This document shows positions 34,674-44,431 of a stretch of 64,000 bases of DNA, in pieces. The stretch spans positions 1 through 64,000 of the forward strand of contig JACPPA010000024.1 in the NCBI GenBank assembly GCA_016191285.1. The letters run 5' to 3'. The stretch's first letter is position 1, and the number at the start of each line of letters is the position of its first letter. Below the pieces are notes generated by a model. That model made no database searches. It saw nothing but the letters and a program-made list of their open reading frames with translations, and was not told where the DNA came from. The position numbers were made by a program, and so were the translations under genes. The stretch comes from Gammaproteobacteria bacterium (lineage in GTDB: Bacteria; Pseudomonadota; Gammaproteobacteria; Ga0077536).

Positions 34674-35917
34674 GCGTCGGATTCTCCCGGCTGATAAAGC
34701 GCATCGTGACCGATCCGTTCAATGCAGATATCGGCAGTCCACGGCAACATCAGCGCGCCGCAGCGGCTGTCGCGGTACAACCGTTCGAGCGGCAGGCTTT
34801 TCAACATCGATTGACCGCCGCAGGTGCGGATCGCGAGCTGCGCCAGTTCGTTCGCGTTTTCCATCACGGTGTATTGCGCGGCGTAGGCACGCAATAATTC
34901 CTCGCGTGACGGATCGAGGCGCGCTTCGCTGATCGTCTGAAACCACAGCGCCTTGGTTTGTTCGAGCATGAGGCGCATGCGCGCTACGTTGCTTTGTTTA
35001 ACCGCCATGCCGCGCCGCTTATCGGGACTTCCCGGCCATTCGCCACGCAGATATTTCACCGTGAAATCGTAGGCCGCTTGGGCGAGGCCCATGTAGGTGG
35101 GGGTTAACGTCAGGAACATATGCGGCCACCGCGCGGCGGCTTGGTGATAGACACCGGGCGGCATGATCGCCTCTTCCGCGCCGACCATGACGTCCTTAAA
35201 TACCGCCGTACGCGACACGGTGCCGCGCATGCCGAGCGGATCCCAATCGCCGATGATCGAAACGCCGGCGGCGTTGGCCGGTACCGCGAGATATAGCGAA
35301 TTGCGGCGCTTAAGTTCGGTTTCCAATTCGACTTCGGTGCACAACACGCCGTAGTAATCGGCATGCCCGGACAGCGATGCGAAGATTTTTTTACCGTTGA
35401 CCACCCAGCCGCCGTCGACTTTGGTCGCGGTGGTGGCAAACGGCACGGTACCCGCGGCGGCAGCCACCGCGCCGCCTTCGGAAAACGGTTGCGAGTAAAT
35501 TTTCCCGTCTTCGATGATGCGGGCGTAATGGCGTCCACGCCTTTGATGATGCGCGGCGCGGACGTCGTCGGGCATGTCGAGCGCGTCCGCGAGCGTACCG
35601 GACCATAAACAGGAGCACACATGCATGTTGAACGTTAGCGCGGTCGCGCCGCAGTAGCGGCCGATCTCCGCTGCGGTCAGCGCGTACGCGCGATACGACG
35701 CACCCAATCCGCCGTAGGCCTTGGGCACGCACACGCCGAGCAGGCCGGTGCTGCGTAAATCAGCGTAGTTTTCAGTCGGGAAGCGCGCTTCGCGATCGAT
35801 CGCCGCCGCCCGCGGCGCGAAATTTCGCGCGGCAAGCTCGCGCGCCTGGTTGGTCAGCGCAATTTCTTCGGCTGTGAGCTTAAAAGACTCAGATGCAAAA
35901 ATCGGCGCATCACTCAT
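34670..35917 (-). CDS. Acyl-CoA dehydrogenase family protein
   Basis: 415 residues, FAD enzyme. Family parts are FPTENYADLRSTGLLGVCVP, GGLGASYRAYALTAAEIGRY, GGWVVNGKKIFASLSGHADY and a C-terminal helical domain with QLAIRTCGGQSMLKSLPLER. The usual catalytic Glu position near the end is not clear; RDSRCGALMLPWTADICIE is atypical, which suggests the hydroxylase-like or unusual-substrate branch of the family. Four-base overlaps with both neighbours (ATGA) tie it to the ligase and the NicX-like gene. Confidence 0.88.
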   Translation of the reverse strand: MSDAPIFASESFKLTAEEIALTNQARELAARNFAPRAAAIDREARFPTENYADLRSTGLLGVCVPKAYGGLGASYRAYALTAAEIGRYCGATALTFNMHVCSCLWSGTLADALDMPDDVRAAHHQRRGRHYARIIEDGKIYSQPFSEGGAVAAAAGTVPFATTATKVDGGWVVNGKKIFASLSGHADYYGVLCTEVELETELKRRNSLYLAVPANAAGVSIIGDWDPLGMRGTVSRTAVFKDVMVGAEEAIMPPGVYHQAAARWPHMFLTLTPTYMGLAQAAYDFTVKYLRGEWPGSPDKRRGMAVKQSNVARMRLMLEQTKALWFQTISEARLDPSREELLRAYAAQYTVMENANELAQLAIRTCGGQSMLKSLPLERLYRDSRCGALMLPWTADICIERIGHDALYQPGESDA

Positions 35918-36948
35918 ACCAGTCGTCCTTGATCGACGACCACCATGTCGTCCAAAGTGATGGTGCAGCCGCAGAGCGGCAGATCGAAATGGCCCTCGGT
36001 GTAGCGTTTGGCGACTTCGTTGGCGCCGGTCGAATACAAAAAATTGCCCGCGAACGCGCGCAGCTCGGTGCCATTGGTATCCCGCTTATCGTACATCGCC
36101 AAGGCTTCGTAGCGCGCGCGTGGATTTAAGCCCCAACCGACATGACTAACGCCATAGGCCGCGCGATCGCCCCACGCCGCGAAGTAACGCCGCATCAATT
36201 CAGCGTCGGTGCCGGCACCGGCGATGTCGGTCACGTAATCGTCCTTGATGGTCAAGATAACTTGCGATTCCAGATAGCGTTTGAACGTCAGGTTGATATC
36301 GCCCACATCAAGCACCAGGCGACCGTTGACTGAATTGGGTCGCGGAAAATTGACCACAATCCCGCCCGGCCAATGCGCGAGCATGCCGGGTTTGTCACAC
36401 CAGCCCCACACCCCGCCGACCCGCGCTTCGGTGAGATCGATATGGAGATCGGTGCCCGCGGCCGAGCGCACTCGCATCGTGGACGCCGCCTTGCAGGCTT
36501 TGATCGCGGTCTTCGCGACTTTCTCGTCGTCAGGCACTGGGACCAGCCGCTCCAACGCGTCGGGGTGCTCATTCGAGATCATCAGGATCCGCGCGCCGCT
36601 ACTTAGAATTTCCGATAACTGCGGCGCATGGAGGAGTCCCTCGGTGGTGAGATCGACCACGAGGTCGGCGGATTTGAGCGCGGCGAGCGCCGTGGTGTGC
36701 CCAGTCAGCACTTGGCTCGCACCGGTCGAGCGCACCGGCACCGGCGCCGTTTGGCGCGGCGTGGGTACCGTGATTTGCGTCACGGCCACGCCGTGCCGCG
36801 CGAGCGCCAGCCGCGCGAGTTCAATATTGAGTGTTCGCGATTGGGTTTCGGCCAGCAATACGATCTGCTCGGTAGCTTGTACCTTGCACAATTCAAAGAC
36901 GCGCTCGAAAGCTTCGATCCACTGCGGTTCCAGACGATCGGCCAGCAT
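35914..36948 (-). CDS. NicX-like (2,5-dihydroxypyridine dioxygenase / M29 peptidase fold) protein
   Basis: 344 residues. The N-terminal part (FERVFELCKVQATEQIVLLA) and C-terminal GHFDLPLCGCTITLDDMVVV match the NicX family. The three metal ligands of NicX (His, His, Asp) can be placed at His269 (SHVGWGLNPRARY), His320 and Asp322 (EGHFDLPL), spacing close to that in the Pseudomonas enzyme. NicX opens the ring of 2,5-dihydroxypyridine with Fe2+ and O2; related proteins are annotated as M29 aminopeptidases, which is the alternative. It is the first gene of a three-gene unit with an acyl-CoA dehydrogenase and a ligase. Confidence 0.8.
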   Translation of the reverse strand: MLADRLEPQWIEAFERVFELCKVQATEQIVLLAETQSRTLNIELARLALARHGVAVTQITVPTPRQTAPVPVRSTGASQVLTGHTTALAALKSADLVVDLTTEGLLHAPQLSEILSSGARILMISNEHPDALERLVPVPDDEKVAKTAIKACKAASTMRVRSAAGTDLHIDLTEARVGGVWGWCDKPGMLAHWPGGIVVNFPRPNSVNGRLVLDVGDINLTFKRYLESQVILTIKDDYVTDIAGAGTDAELMRRYFAAWGDRAAYGVSHVGWGLNPRARYEALAMYDKRDTNGTELRAFAGNFLYSTGANEVAKRYTEGHFDLPLCGCTITLDDMVVVDQGRLV

Positions 36949-37007
36949 GGAGTTACTCCTAGGCGCGGACGTGGGCTCACGGCAACTGACGACTTGAGGC
37001 GTTGTCC

Positions 37008-37090
37008 TGGTGGGAGCGGCTTTAGCCGCGAATGGGCTTCAACCAAGATTCGAAGCCCGAAGCAGCTCCCACAATGTAGCTCCCACCAAG
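37008..37090. repeat. REP/BIME palindrome
   Basis: TGGTGGGAGCGGCTTTAGCC and GCCCGAAGCAGCTCCCACAA inverted, followed by a third partial AGCTCCCACCAAGC. It lies exactly between pgk and the NicX-like gene, at the edge of the inserted catabolic module. Confidence 0.9.
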
Positions 37091-37140
37091 CGCCGCCAGT
37101 TCCGCGAGTTATGAAGGTTTATTACGAGACAACATCGGCG

Positions 37141-38310
37141 TCATCCCGCGCGGGTCTCGAGGATCGCAACCGCGGGCAAGGTTTTCCCTTCGAGATATTC
37201 GAGGAACGCGCCGCCTGCCGTTGAGATGTAAGACACTTTGTCGGCGATGCCGAATTTGGCAATCGCCGCGAGCGTGTCACCGCCGCCCGCGATCGAGAAC
37301 GCGCTTGAGGCCGCGATGGCTTCGGCGAGTGCCTTGGTGCCGCCCGCGAATTGATCGAATTCAAACACGCCGAGCGGACCGTTCCACACAATGGTGCCGG
37401 CGGATTTCAATAATTCAGTGAAGTGACGGGCAGTCTCGGGACCGATGTCCATGATCAAATCGTCGACGGCGATCTGAGTGGCGCCTTTGGTGACGGCCGT
37501 GGTCTTCTCGTCGAAGGCCTTGCCACAGACAACATCACTCGGGATCGGCACTTCCGCGCCGCGCGCCAGAGCTGCCCTCATGATGCGCCGCGCGGTGTCC
37601 TGCATGTTGTTCTCGCACAGCGAATTGCCGATCGAAAGCCCTGCGGCTTTCATGAAAGTGTTCGCAATCCCACCGCCGACGATCAAGCGATCAACTTTGC
37701 CGAGCAGCGCTTCGAGGAGCTCAAGTTTGGTCGAGACCTTGGAGCCGCCGACCACCGCCACCAGCGGTCGCTTCGGCGCCTGCAACGCCTGCTGCAAGGC
37801 GTCGAGCTCGGCCTTCATGAGCGGGCCGGCGCAGGCCACCGGTGCAAACTTCGCCACGCCGTGCGTCGAGGCCTGCGCGCGATGCGCGGTGGCAAAGGCG
37901 TCGTTCACATAGATATCGCAGAGCGCCGCCATTTTCTTCGCCAGCGTGTCAGCGTCTTTTTCTTCACCGACCTGAAAGCGTACGTTCTCGACCAAGACAC
38001 ATTCGCCGGGCGCGCATGGAACGCCATTGATCCAATCGGCGACCAAGCGTACCGGCTGTCTCAGCATCTTCGACAATGCGGCGGCAACCGGCGCCATGGA
38101 GGCCGCCGGATCAAACACCCCTTCCTGCGGCCGGCCCAGATGCGACATGACCATCACGCGCGCGCCGGCGGCTAGCGCGATCTGCAAGGTCGGGAGTCCG
38201 GCGCGCAGCCGCGTATCATCGCTGATCTTGCCGTTCTTCAACGGCACATTGAAGTCTTCGCGGATCAGCACCCGCTTACCGGCCAGCGCCAGATCGACCA
38301 TGCTCAACAT
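37141..38310 (-). CDS. pgk: Phosphoglycerate kinase
   Basis: 389 residues, full length. N-domain: [52 protein letters not shown]-domain: [20 protein letters not shown], the nucleotide loop [17 protein letters not shown] and the terminal [13 protein letters not shown]. It reversibly transfers phosphate from 1,3-bisphosphoglycerate to ADP. It is six bases downstream of gap. Confidence 0.96.
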   Translation of the reverse strand: MLSMVDLALAGKRVLIREDFNVPLKNGKISDDTRLRAGLPTLQIALAAGARVMVMSHLGRPQEGVFDPAASMAPVAAALSKMLRQPVRLVADWINGVPCAPGECVLVENVRFQVGEEKDADTLAKKMAALCDIYVNDAFATAHRAQASTHGVAKFAPVACAGPLMKAELDALQQALQAPKRPLVAVVGGSKVSTKLELLEALLGKVDRLIVGGGIANTFMKAAGLSIGNSLCENNMQDTARRIMRAALARGAEVPIPSDVVCGKAFDEKTTAVTKGATQIAVDDLIMDIGPETARHFTELLKSAGTIVWNGPLGVFEFDQFAGGTKALAEAIAASSAFSIAGGGDTLAAIAKFGIADKVSYISTAGGAFLEYLEGKTLPAVAILETRAG

Positions 38311-38316
38311 CGCCGT

Positions 38317-39333
38317 TCAACCTTTGGCGAGCATGAACGCGATGGCGGTGTCGAGCATCCGATTCGAGAAACCCCATTCGTTGTCGTACCACGCCATGAC
38401 CTTGACCAGCGTGCCGCCGATCACTTTGGTCTCCGAGGCTTCGAAGATCGACGAGTGCGCATCGTGGTTGAAATCGATCGACACCAGCGGCAATTCGTTC
38501 ACCGCGAGGATCCCTTTCAATTCGCCTTGTGCCGCTACTTTCATGATCGCGGTGATTTCTTTTTTATCGGTCGCGCGTTTGGCCTTGAAGGTCAAATCTA
38601 CCAGCGAGACGTTGAGGGTAGGCACCCGCACCGCCAAGCCATCGAGCTTACCGTCTAAATCGGGCAGCACCAGGCCGACGGCGGCAGCCGCGCCGGTCTT
38701 GGTTGGGATCATCGATTGGGTCGCCGAGCGCGCGCGGCGCAGATCCTTGTGAAAGACGTCGGTTAGGACTTGATCGTTGGTATACGAGTGGATGGTGGTC
38801 ATTAGCCCGGACTCGAGACCGATTTTTTCGTGCAGCGGTTTGACCAGCGGAGCCAAGCAATTGGTCGTGCACGAGGCGTTAGAGATCACCGTGTCGCTGG
38901 CCTTCAGCGATTCATGGTTGACGCCAAACACAATGGTGGCATCGACTTGATCGCTCGCGGGCGCGGAAATGATCACTTTCTTCGCGCCGCCTTTGAGATG
39001 CAGCGCGGCCTTCTCACGCGTCGTGAAGAGCCCGGTGCATTCCATAACTACATCGACCTTCAGTTCGCCCCACGGCAATTTGGCCGGGTCGCGCTCGGCC
39101 AAGACTCTGATGCGATCCCCATTGACCACCATACTGTCGCCGTCGACGGTGACGGTGCCGGGAAACCGGCCATGCGCCGAATCATATTGGGTGAGATGCG
39201 CGTTGGTCGCGGCATCGCCTAAATCATTCAAGGCCACTATCTGGATTTCCTTGGTCCGCGCGGTTTCATACAAGGCGCGCAGCACATTGCGACCAATGCG
39301 GCCGTAGCCATTGATGCCAACCCGAATCGTCAT
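38317..39333 (-). CDS. gap: Glyceraldehyde-3-phosphate dehydrogenase, type I
   Basis: 338 residues. [20 protein letters not shown] binds NAD, the catalytic Cys is in [19 protein letters not shown], and the C-terminal [18 protein letters not shown] is standard. It sits between tkt and pgk, an order known from proteobacteria. Confidence 0.96.
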   Translation of the reverse strand: MTIRVGINGYGRIGRNVLRALYETARTKEIQIVALNDLGDAATNAHLTQYDSAHGRFPGTVTVDGDSMVVNGDRIRVLAERDPAKLPWGELKVDVVMECTGLFTTREKAALHLKGGAKKVIISAPASDQVDATIVFGVNHESLKASDTVISNASCTTNCLAPLVKPLHEKIGLESGLMTTIHSYTNDQVLTDVFHKDLRRARSATQSMIPTKTGAAAAVGLVLPDLDGKLDGLAVRVPTLNVSLVDLTFKAKRATDKKEITAIMKVAAQGELKGILAVNELPLVSIDFNHDAHSSIFEASETKVIGGTLVKVMAWYDNEWGFSNRMLDTAIAFMLAKG

Positions 39334-39389
39334 GGACTTAGTTCTCCTAGTGTTATCCCATCATGAACTTTAATCGATCGACGCATTGC

Positions 39390-39461
39390 TTTTGTGGGAG
39401 CCGCTTTAGCTGTGAATGGGCCTTGGGATGAAGATTCGAAGCTCAAAGCGGCTCCCACCAA
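39390..39461. repeat. REP/BIME palindrome
   Basis: CTTTTGTGGGAGCCGCTTTA and GCTCAAAGCGGCTCCCACCA inverted, between tkt and gap. Confidence 0.9.
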
Positions 39462-39492
39462 GCGCCGCCGTCATCAAAGCACGATTTCAACT

Positions 39493-41514
39493 CTAGAGAT
39501 ACGCGGCGATCCGCGAGGTCAGCTGATCGACGGTAAAGCCAAAATGTTTGAATAAATCGACCGCCGGCGCCGAGGCGCCGAAAGTGGTCATGCCTACTAC
39601 CATCCCATCCAAACCCACGAAGCGGTACCAATAATCCGGCGTGCCCGCTTCAATGGCGATGCGTTTGCGGCACGCGTTCGGCAATACCGCGGCCTGATAG
39701 TCGGCCGGCTGTGTGAGAAAAAGATCGGCGCAGGGCATCGACACCACGCGAAGTCGCGCACCTTGCGCGTTCAATGCCTCAGCGACCGTCATCGCCAACC
39801 CGAGCTCGGAGCCGGTGGCAATGAGGATGGCCGCAGGCCCCCCAGCCGGTTCGAGCAGAATATAGCCGCCGCGGCGGATGGCGTTGACCTGTGTCACGTC
39901 GCGCGGTTGCGGTGGCAGCCCTTGTCGGGTCAGCAGAAGACAGGTGGGTCCGGTGGTGTGTTCCACCGCAGCGACCCACGCGGTGGCGGTTTCCGCCGCA
40001 TCACCGGGACGCCACACCGTGCAGTTAGGAATGGCGCGGAGCGTGCCCGCATGTTCGATCGGTTGGTGCGTCGGCCCGTCTTCGCCCAACCCGATCGAAT
40101 CGTGGGTGAGCACGTAGATGGCGCGCAGCCCCATCAACGACGCCATGCGGATGCCGTTTCGCGCGTAGTCGGAAAAAACCAGGAAGGTGCCGCCATAAGG
40201 AATGAATCCGCCGTGCAGCGCAAGGCCACTCAAGATCGCGGTCATCGCGAATTCACGCACGCCATAATTGACGTAATTTCCCGCCGGCTGCGCGCGGTTG
40301 TTGGTCGTGCAGCCTTTCCAATGGGTCAGGTTGGATTCGCTTAAGTCGGCCGAGCCGCCGATCAACTCGGGCAACACGGGACCGAGCTTTTCGAGTGCGA
40401 GCTGGGACGATTTGCGCGTCGCGTTGGCGGCGGCGACGGCTTGAAATTCGTTGATGCAGTCGGCGGCAGTGGTGATCCAAGTCGCCGGCAACTGGGCGGC
40501 GATGCGGCGTTCAAATTCGCTGGCTAACGCTGGATGTGCGCTACGGTATTGCGCGAACAAGGCTTGCCAGGCAGCTTCCTTCACCGCTCCCGCGGGGCGC
40601 GCGTCCCACGCCGCGTAGTAGTTATCCGGTATGACGAATGCGGCCGCGGTCCAGCCGAGCCGTTCGCGGGTTAGCGCGACCTCGGCGGCACCGAGCGGGG
40701 CGCCATGGGCGCCGGCCGTGCCTTGTTTATTCGGGGCGCCGAATCCGATCACGGTGCGGCAGCAGATAAGCGACGGACGCGTCTGTTCGGCGCGCGCTGT
40801 CGTCAAGGCGGCGTCAACGGCCAGCGCATCGTGGCCATCCACTTTTTCAAGGACCTGCCAGCCATAGGCTCGAAAGCGTGCTGGCGTGTCGTCGGTAAAC
40901 CAACCGGCGACATCGCCGTCGATCGAAATATGATTGTCGTCATAGAGCACGATGAGCTTGCCGAGGCCAAGCGTGCCGGCCAGCGAACACGCTTCATGCG
41001 ATAACCCTTCCATCAAACAGCCGTCGCCGGCGGCCGCGTAGGTGTAATGATCGACCAGCGCGAAACCTTCGCGATTGAATTGTGCGGCCAGGGTTCGTTC
41101 AGCCACGGCCATGCCGACGGCATTGGCGAGGCCCTGGCCCAGCGGGCCAGTGGTGGTCTCGACGCCAGACGTATGACCAACTTCGGGATGCCCGGCGGTC
41201 TTCGAATGCAGTTGGCGAAAGCGCTTGAGTTCGGCGAGCGGCAGCGCGTAGCCCGTCAAGTGCAGAAGCGAGTACAACAACATCGACCCATGACCGTTCG
41301 AGAGCACGAAACGATCGCGATTGGGCCAGTGTGGATTGCTGGGATTGTGGTTCAGACATCCGCGCCACAGCGCCTCCATGATATCGGCCATGCCGAGTGG
41401 TGCGCCGGGATGGCCGGAATTCGCTGCCTGCACGGCGTCCATGCTAAGGGCGCGAATGGCGTTAGCGAGTTCACGTCGCGAGGGAGTCGATGAGGCGGTC
41501 GGAGGTGTGGTCAT
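39493..41514 (-). CDS. tkt: Transketolase
   Basis: 673 residues from the ATG at 41514, chosen because the mature start [20 protein letters not shown] follows it closely; an upstream in-frame stretch back to 41673 is not transketolase-like. Motifs: [15 protein letters not shown], the thiamine diphosphate site [20 protein letters not shown] with [11 protein letters not shown], and [18 protein letters not shown] in the second domain. It links glycolysis and the pentose phosphate pathway. First gene of the tkt-gap-pgk series. Confidence 0.95.
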   Translation of the reverse strand: MTTPPTASSTPSRRELANAIRALSMDAVQAANSGHPGAPLGMADIMEALWRGCLNHNPSNPHWPNRDRFVLSNGHGSMLLYSLLHLTGYALPLAELKRFRQLHSKTAGHPEVGHTSGVETTTGPLGQGLANAVGMAVAERTLAAQFNREGFALVDHYTYAAAGDGCLMEGLSHEACSLAGTLGLGKLIVLYDDNHISIDGDVAGWFTDDTPARFRAYGWQVLEKVDGHDALAVDAALTTARAEQTRPSLICCRTVIGFGAPNKQGTAGAHGAPLGAAEVALTRERLGWTAAAFVIPDNYYAAWDARPAGAVKEAAWQALFAQYRSAHPALASEFERRIAAQLPATWITTAADCINEFQAVAAANATRKSSQLALEKLGPVLPELIGGSADLSESNLTHWKGCTTNNRAQPAGNYVNYGVREFAMTAILSGLALHGGFIPYGGTFLVFSDYARNGIRMASLMGLRAIYVLTHDSIGLGEDGPTHQPIEHAGTLRAIPNCTVWRPGDAAETATAWVAAVEHTTGPTCLLLTRQGLPPQPRDVTQVNAIRRGGYILLEPAGGPAAILIATGSELGLAMTVAEALNAQGARLRVVSMPCADLFLTQPADYQAAVLPNACRKRIAIEAGTPDYWYRFVGLDGMVVGMTTFGASAPAVDLFKHFGFTVDQLTSRIAAYL

Positions 41515-42052
41515 GCGTTGGCGCTTGTGTTTTCGATGGATGGTCTGACCGCGCCCGGCTTTAAAGTCCAAGACACGCGCACGGTTAGCGCATTCTAGCA
41601 GCCTGTCGGACTTAGGGAATCGTCGCGAGGCGAGTGGGACAGCGCGGTGCTCGATAAATGCGCCACGCAGCAACGGCTCTCGATGCCCATCGAGATGCGC
41701 AGTTGCCGCGGGGCGATAACCGCAAAACTTTACGCGCTGGTCGGTGTAGCCGGCGTTCGCGATCCACCAGCGTGTGTCGATTCGCCAAGCGTACTGAATC
41801 GAGTCAAGCCTTCATGCCTTGCCGCCGCGGGACGAAATCCCGTCGTCGAAATTGACCACGGGGCTTAACGTGGAGAATCTTTTCACGCCGTTACCAATCG
41901 GTTATCAAATTCCGGGACGGCGCTGCGTCGGTCGCCGGCGCAGCAGAAATAGAGCGAACTCTTTAAGTCAGAACTTAAGTCAATTAATAATTACAAACCA
42001 TTCAATACACGGTATATTTGAAGTATTAAGCGTGCGGAAACAATCCTGCAAA
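41515..42052. other. Divergent intergenic region between tkt and metF
   Basis: About 540 bases without a convincing gene. On the minus strand a TAGAAT (41592-41597) is a possible -10 box of tkt, about 80 bases before its ATG. From 41930 the sequence turns AT-rich, with a direct repeat CTTTAAGTCAG / CTTAAGTCAA near 41960-41980 and runs such as TTAATAATTACAA. This is the likely metF promoter and perhaps an operator. Open frames at 41647-41868 have no family I recognise. Confidence 0.4.
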
Positions 42053-42142
42053 AAGACCCAACCATGCGCTTCTCGTCCGACTACGATGGAAATGTGGTCG
42101 GAAGCCTTGAGAATGGCACGTATTAAGCGACGAGTGGGTCTT
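42053..42142 (+). promoter_or_regulatory. Foldable leader just upstream of metF
   Basis: Ninety bases ending two bases before the metF ATG. AAGACCCA (42053-42060) pairs with TGGGTCTT (42135-42142). CTCGTC (42072-42077) pairs with GACGAG (42129-42134), directly inside it. CGAC and GTCG (42078-42081, 42097-42100) close an inner hairpin. An alternative helix CGCTT (42067-42071) with AAGCG (42125-42129) uses part of the same strand, so two folds compete. The only purine-rich stretch that could bind a ribosome (GAGTGGG) is locked in the main helix. It does not resemble the S-adenosylhomocysteine riboswitch that I know. Candidate translational control element. Confidence 0.45.
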
Positions 42143-42144
42143 AC

Positions 42145-43020
42145 ATGAGCGGGCATAGCATCAGTTTTGAATTCTTTCCGCCACGCACGCCGGAGGCGGC
42201 TGGCAAACTCGCCACCACCACCGAGCGCTTGGCGCGCTTGCAGCCTGAATTTTTTTCAGTGACCTTCGGCGCGGGCGGCAGCACCCGCGATTCGACGCTC
42301 GAAACCGTCCTCAACATCCGCCGGACCACTGGGATCGCGGCGGCGCCCCACCTGTCGTGCATCGGCACCCCGCTCGCGGAATTACGCGCCGTGATTCACC
42401 GGTATCGCGACGAGGGCATTCGCCGCATTGTGATCCTGCGTGGCGATATGCCCTCTGGCATGACCGGCTTCGGCGAATTGCGCTATGCCAACGAATTAGT
42501 GGAGTTCGTGCGGCGTGAGACGGGCGGCCTCTTTCACATTGAAGTCGCGGCTTACCCCGAATTTCATCCGCAAGCGGTAAGTGCGGCGGCCGACCTGCAA
42601 AATTTCAAGCGCAAGGTCGACGCTGGGGCGGACAGCGCGATCACGCAATACTTCTACAACCCGGATGCGTATTTTCGGTTTGTCGACAGCGCTCGTGCGC
42701 TAGGGATCGAGATCCCGATCGTGCCTGGCGTCATGCCAATCATTAATTACAGCCAGCTCACGCGCTTTTCCGAAATGTGTGGCGCCGAAATTCCACGCTG
42801 GATCGCCAAACGACTGCGCGATTTTGGCGACGATCGAAACGCCATCCGTAATTTCGGTGTCGAAGTTACCAGCGAGGTATGTACGCGACTCCTCGCAGGC
42901 GGAGCGCCGGGGCTGCATTTTTACACCATGAATCAATACGAGGCGGTGGAAGCCATCTTTCGTAACCTAGGGTTGGACGATGCAACGCGGCGTGCGACCA
43001 GTCAGCCCAGTGACGCGTGA
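42145..43020 (+). CDS. metF: 5,10-methylenetetrahydrofolate reductase
   Basis: 291 residues. ISFEFFPPRTPEAAGKL at the start, SVTFGAGGSTRDSTLETV, LSCIGTPLAELRAVI, ILRGDMPSG and DAGADSAITQYFYNPDAYF all match MetF; IPIVPGVMPIINYSQLTRF contacts FAD. It makes 5-methyltetrahydrofolate for methionine synthesis. No normal Shine-Dalgarno is visible apart from GAGTGGG in the leader helix. Its last 41 bases overlap the response regulator gene in another frame. Confidence 0.95.
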   Translation: MSGHSISFEFFPPRTPEAAGKLATTTERLARLQPEFFSVTFGAGGSTRDSTLETVLNIRRTTGIAAAPHLSCIGTPLAELRAVIHRYRDEGIRRIVILRGDMPSGMTGFGELRYANELVEFVRRETGGLFHIEVAAYPEFHPQAVSAAADLQNFKRKVDAGADSAITQYFYNPDAYFRFVDSARALGIEIPIVPGVMPIINYSQLTRFSEMCGAEIPRWIAKRLRDFGDDRNAIRNFGVEVTSEVCTRLLAGGAPGLHFYTMNQYEAVEAIFRNLGLDDATRRATSQPSDA

Positions 43021-44428
43021 TTCGGCTCGTGCGGCAGTCCTATTGGTGGACGACGATCCGCTGATCGTCGAGACGCTCAAATTGGCCCTCGACGACGAAT
43101 TCGCCATTCTGCCGGCCTCGTCACGCGCGCAAACGCGGCGCGTCCTCGAAGGCTTGGCGGTCCCACCGGCGCTGGCCTTGATCGACCTTGGTCTGCCGCC
43201 GTCGCCGCACGCGCCTGATGAAGGTTATGCCTTGATCGGCGAACTGCTCGCGCATCGCCCGACGATGAAAATCCTGGTGCTCTCCGGGCAGAGCGACCGC
43301 GCCAATATTCAGCATGCCTTGACCCTGGGCGCGGTCGACTTTTTACCGAAGCCCTGTGATCTCGCGCTGATGCGCGCGCGGCTCAACCATCAATTAATGT
43401 TGCTGGATGCCGAAGCCCGCGATCTGCCGGTGCGCGCGACTGAAGAGCTTTTGATCGGCGCGAGCGCCGGCCTGCAGACCCTACGCGCACTGATTAAACA
43501 ATTTGCGAATTCGCCCTTCCCCGTGTTGATTGAAGGCGAGTCTGGAGCTGGCAAGGAACTGGTCGCGCTGTGTCTGCATCGCGAGAGCCGGCGCGCAGCG
43601 CTATCGCTGATGACATTGAATTGTGCGGCCTTCAGCCCTGAATTGCTCGAAGCGCAATTATTCGGCGCGGCCAAGGGTGCGTATACCGGCGCGGATCGGT
43701 CGCGGCCGGGATTGTTGGAGGCCGCTGGCAGCGGCACGTTGGTGTTGGACGAGGTGAGCGAGATGCCCGCCGGGCTACAGTCGAAGTTGCTGCGCGTCTT
43801 GGAGAACGGCGAATACTATCGATTGGGTGAAACTCAGCCGCGCCGCGCCGACGTGCGGGTTATCGCGGCGACCAATCGCGAGCTGCGGGACGCGGTGCGG
43901 CGTGGTGAGTTTCGCTCGGATCTGTTTCATCGGCTTAGCGTGTTGACCATAACCGTGCCGCCGCTTCGCGAGCGCGGCGCCGATTGGCGTTTGTTATTCG
44001 AGCACTTTTTGCGGCTGTATCGTGGCACATTGGAGCCGGTGGCCTTGACCGCGGCGGCGAGTAGCGCGCTCGCGGCGTACACATTTCCCGGCAATATCCG
44101 CGAATTGCGCAACATTGTCGTGCGTCTCGGTACTAAATACGGCGGTCAAACGGTGGATGTGATGGCGTTGAACGCGGAGCTCGAGCCACCGTACCAGCCT
44201 TCGACACCACACGATGCGACCGACACCGCGGCGGCGTTAGCCCGCTTGAATGCGCCGGGTTTCAGCCTGGATCAGGAAGTCACGCGTTTTGAACGGCGTT
44301 TGGTCGCCGCCGCGCTCGAGTTCGCGCACGGCAATTTAAGCCAGGCGGCGCGCCTTCTGGGCGTTAACCGCACCACGCTCTACAGCAAGCTCGCGCGGCT
44401 CGGGTTGAGCCCGCAAGAGGAGCCTTGA
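42980..44428 (+). CDS. Sigma-54-dependent response regulator (NtrC family)
   Basis: About 482 residues. Receiver domain: LLVDDDPLIVETLKLA, phospho-acceptor Asp in ALIDLGLPP, LVLSGQ and the Lys in FLPKPCD. AAA+ domain: Walker A GESGAGKELV, sigma-54 contact loop GAYTGA (Tyr instead of Phe), VLDEVSEMP, then R-finger regions. Fis-type helix-turn-helix at the end (NLSQAARLLGVNRTTLYSKL). The build is like PilR or the PEP-CTERM regulator PrsR. It starts inside metF, so its own promoter is probably in or before metF. It precedes the pilus operon by three bases, and a good sigma-54 promoter occurs before the second prepilin gene (60490), a likely target. The likely partner kinase is at 56974-58692. 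Confidence 0.9.
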   Translation: MQRGVRPVSPVTRDSARAAVLLVDDDPLIVETLKLALDDEFAILPASSRAQTRRVLEGLAVPPALALIDLGLPPSPHAPDEGYALIGELLAHRPTMKILVLSGQSDRANIQHALTLGAVDFLPKPCDLALMRARLNHQLMLLDAEARDLPVRATEELLIGASAGLQTLRALIKQFANSPFPVLIEGESGAGKELVALCLHRESRRAALSLMTLNCAAFSPELLEAQLFGAAKGAYTGADRSRPGLLEAAGSGTLVLDEVSEMPAGLQSKLLRVLENGEYYRLGETQPRRADVRVIAATNRELRDAVRRGEFRSDLFHRLSVLTITVPPLRERGADWRLLFEHFLRLYRGTLEPVALTAAASSALAAYTFPGNIRELRNIVVRLGTKYGGQTVDVMALNAELEPPYQPSTPHDATDTAAALARLNAPGFSLDQEVTRFERRLVAAALEFAHGNLSQAARLLGVNRTTLYSKLARLGLSPQEEP

Positions 44429-44431
44429 AGC

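Noticed and set aside
41604-41625. Insertion sequence end (AGCCTGTCGGACTTAGGG)
   Set aside because: It recalled a transposon terminus, but no matching inverted copy or transposase lies nearby; it more likely belongs to the tkt promoter region.
42114-42128. Second sigma-54 promoter (TGGCACG...AAGC) before metF
   Set aside because: GG-N10-GC spacing is right, but the -12 half (AAGC for TTGC) is poor, and the start point would leave metF almost leaderless. It also overlaps the better-supported stem.
42053-42142. SAH riboswitch before metF
   Set aside because: The conserved CGAGG-GCGCUGC type core and pseudoknot partner of that class are not present; only the gene context fits.
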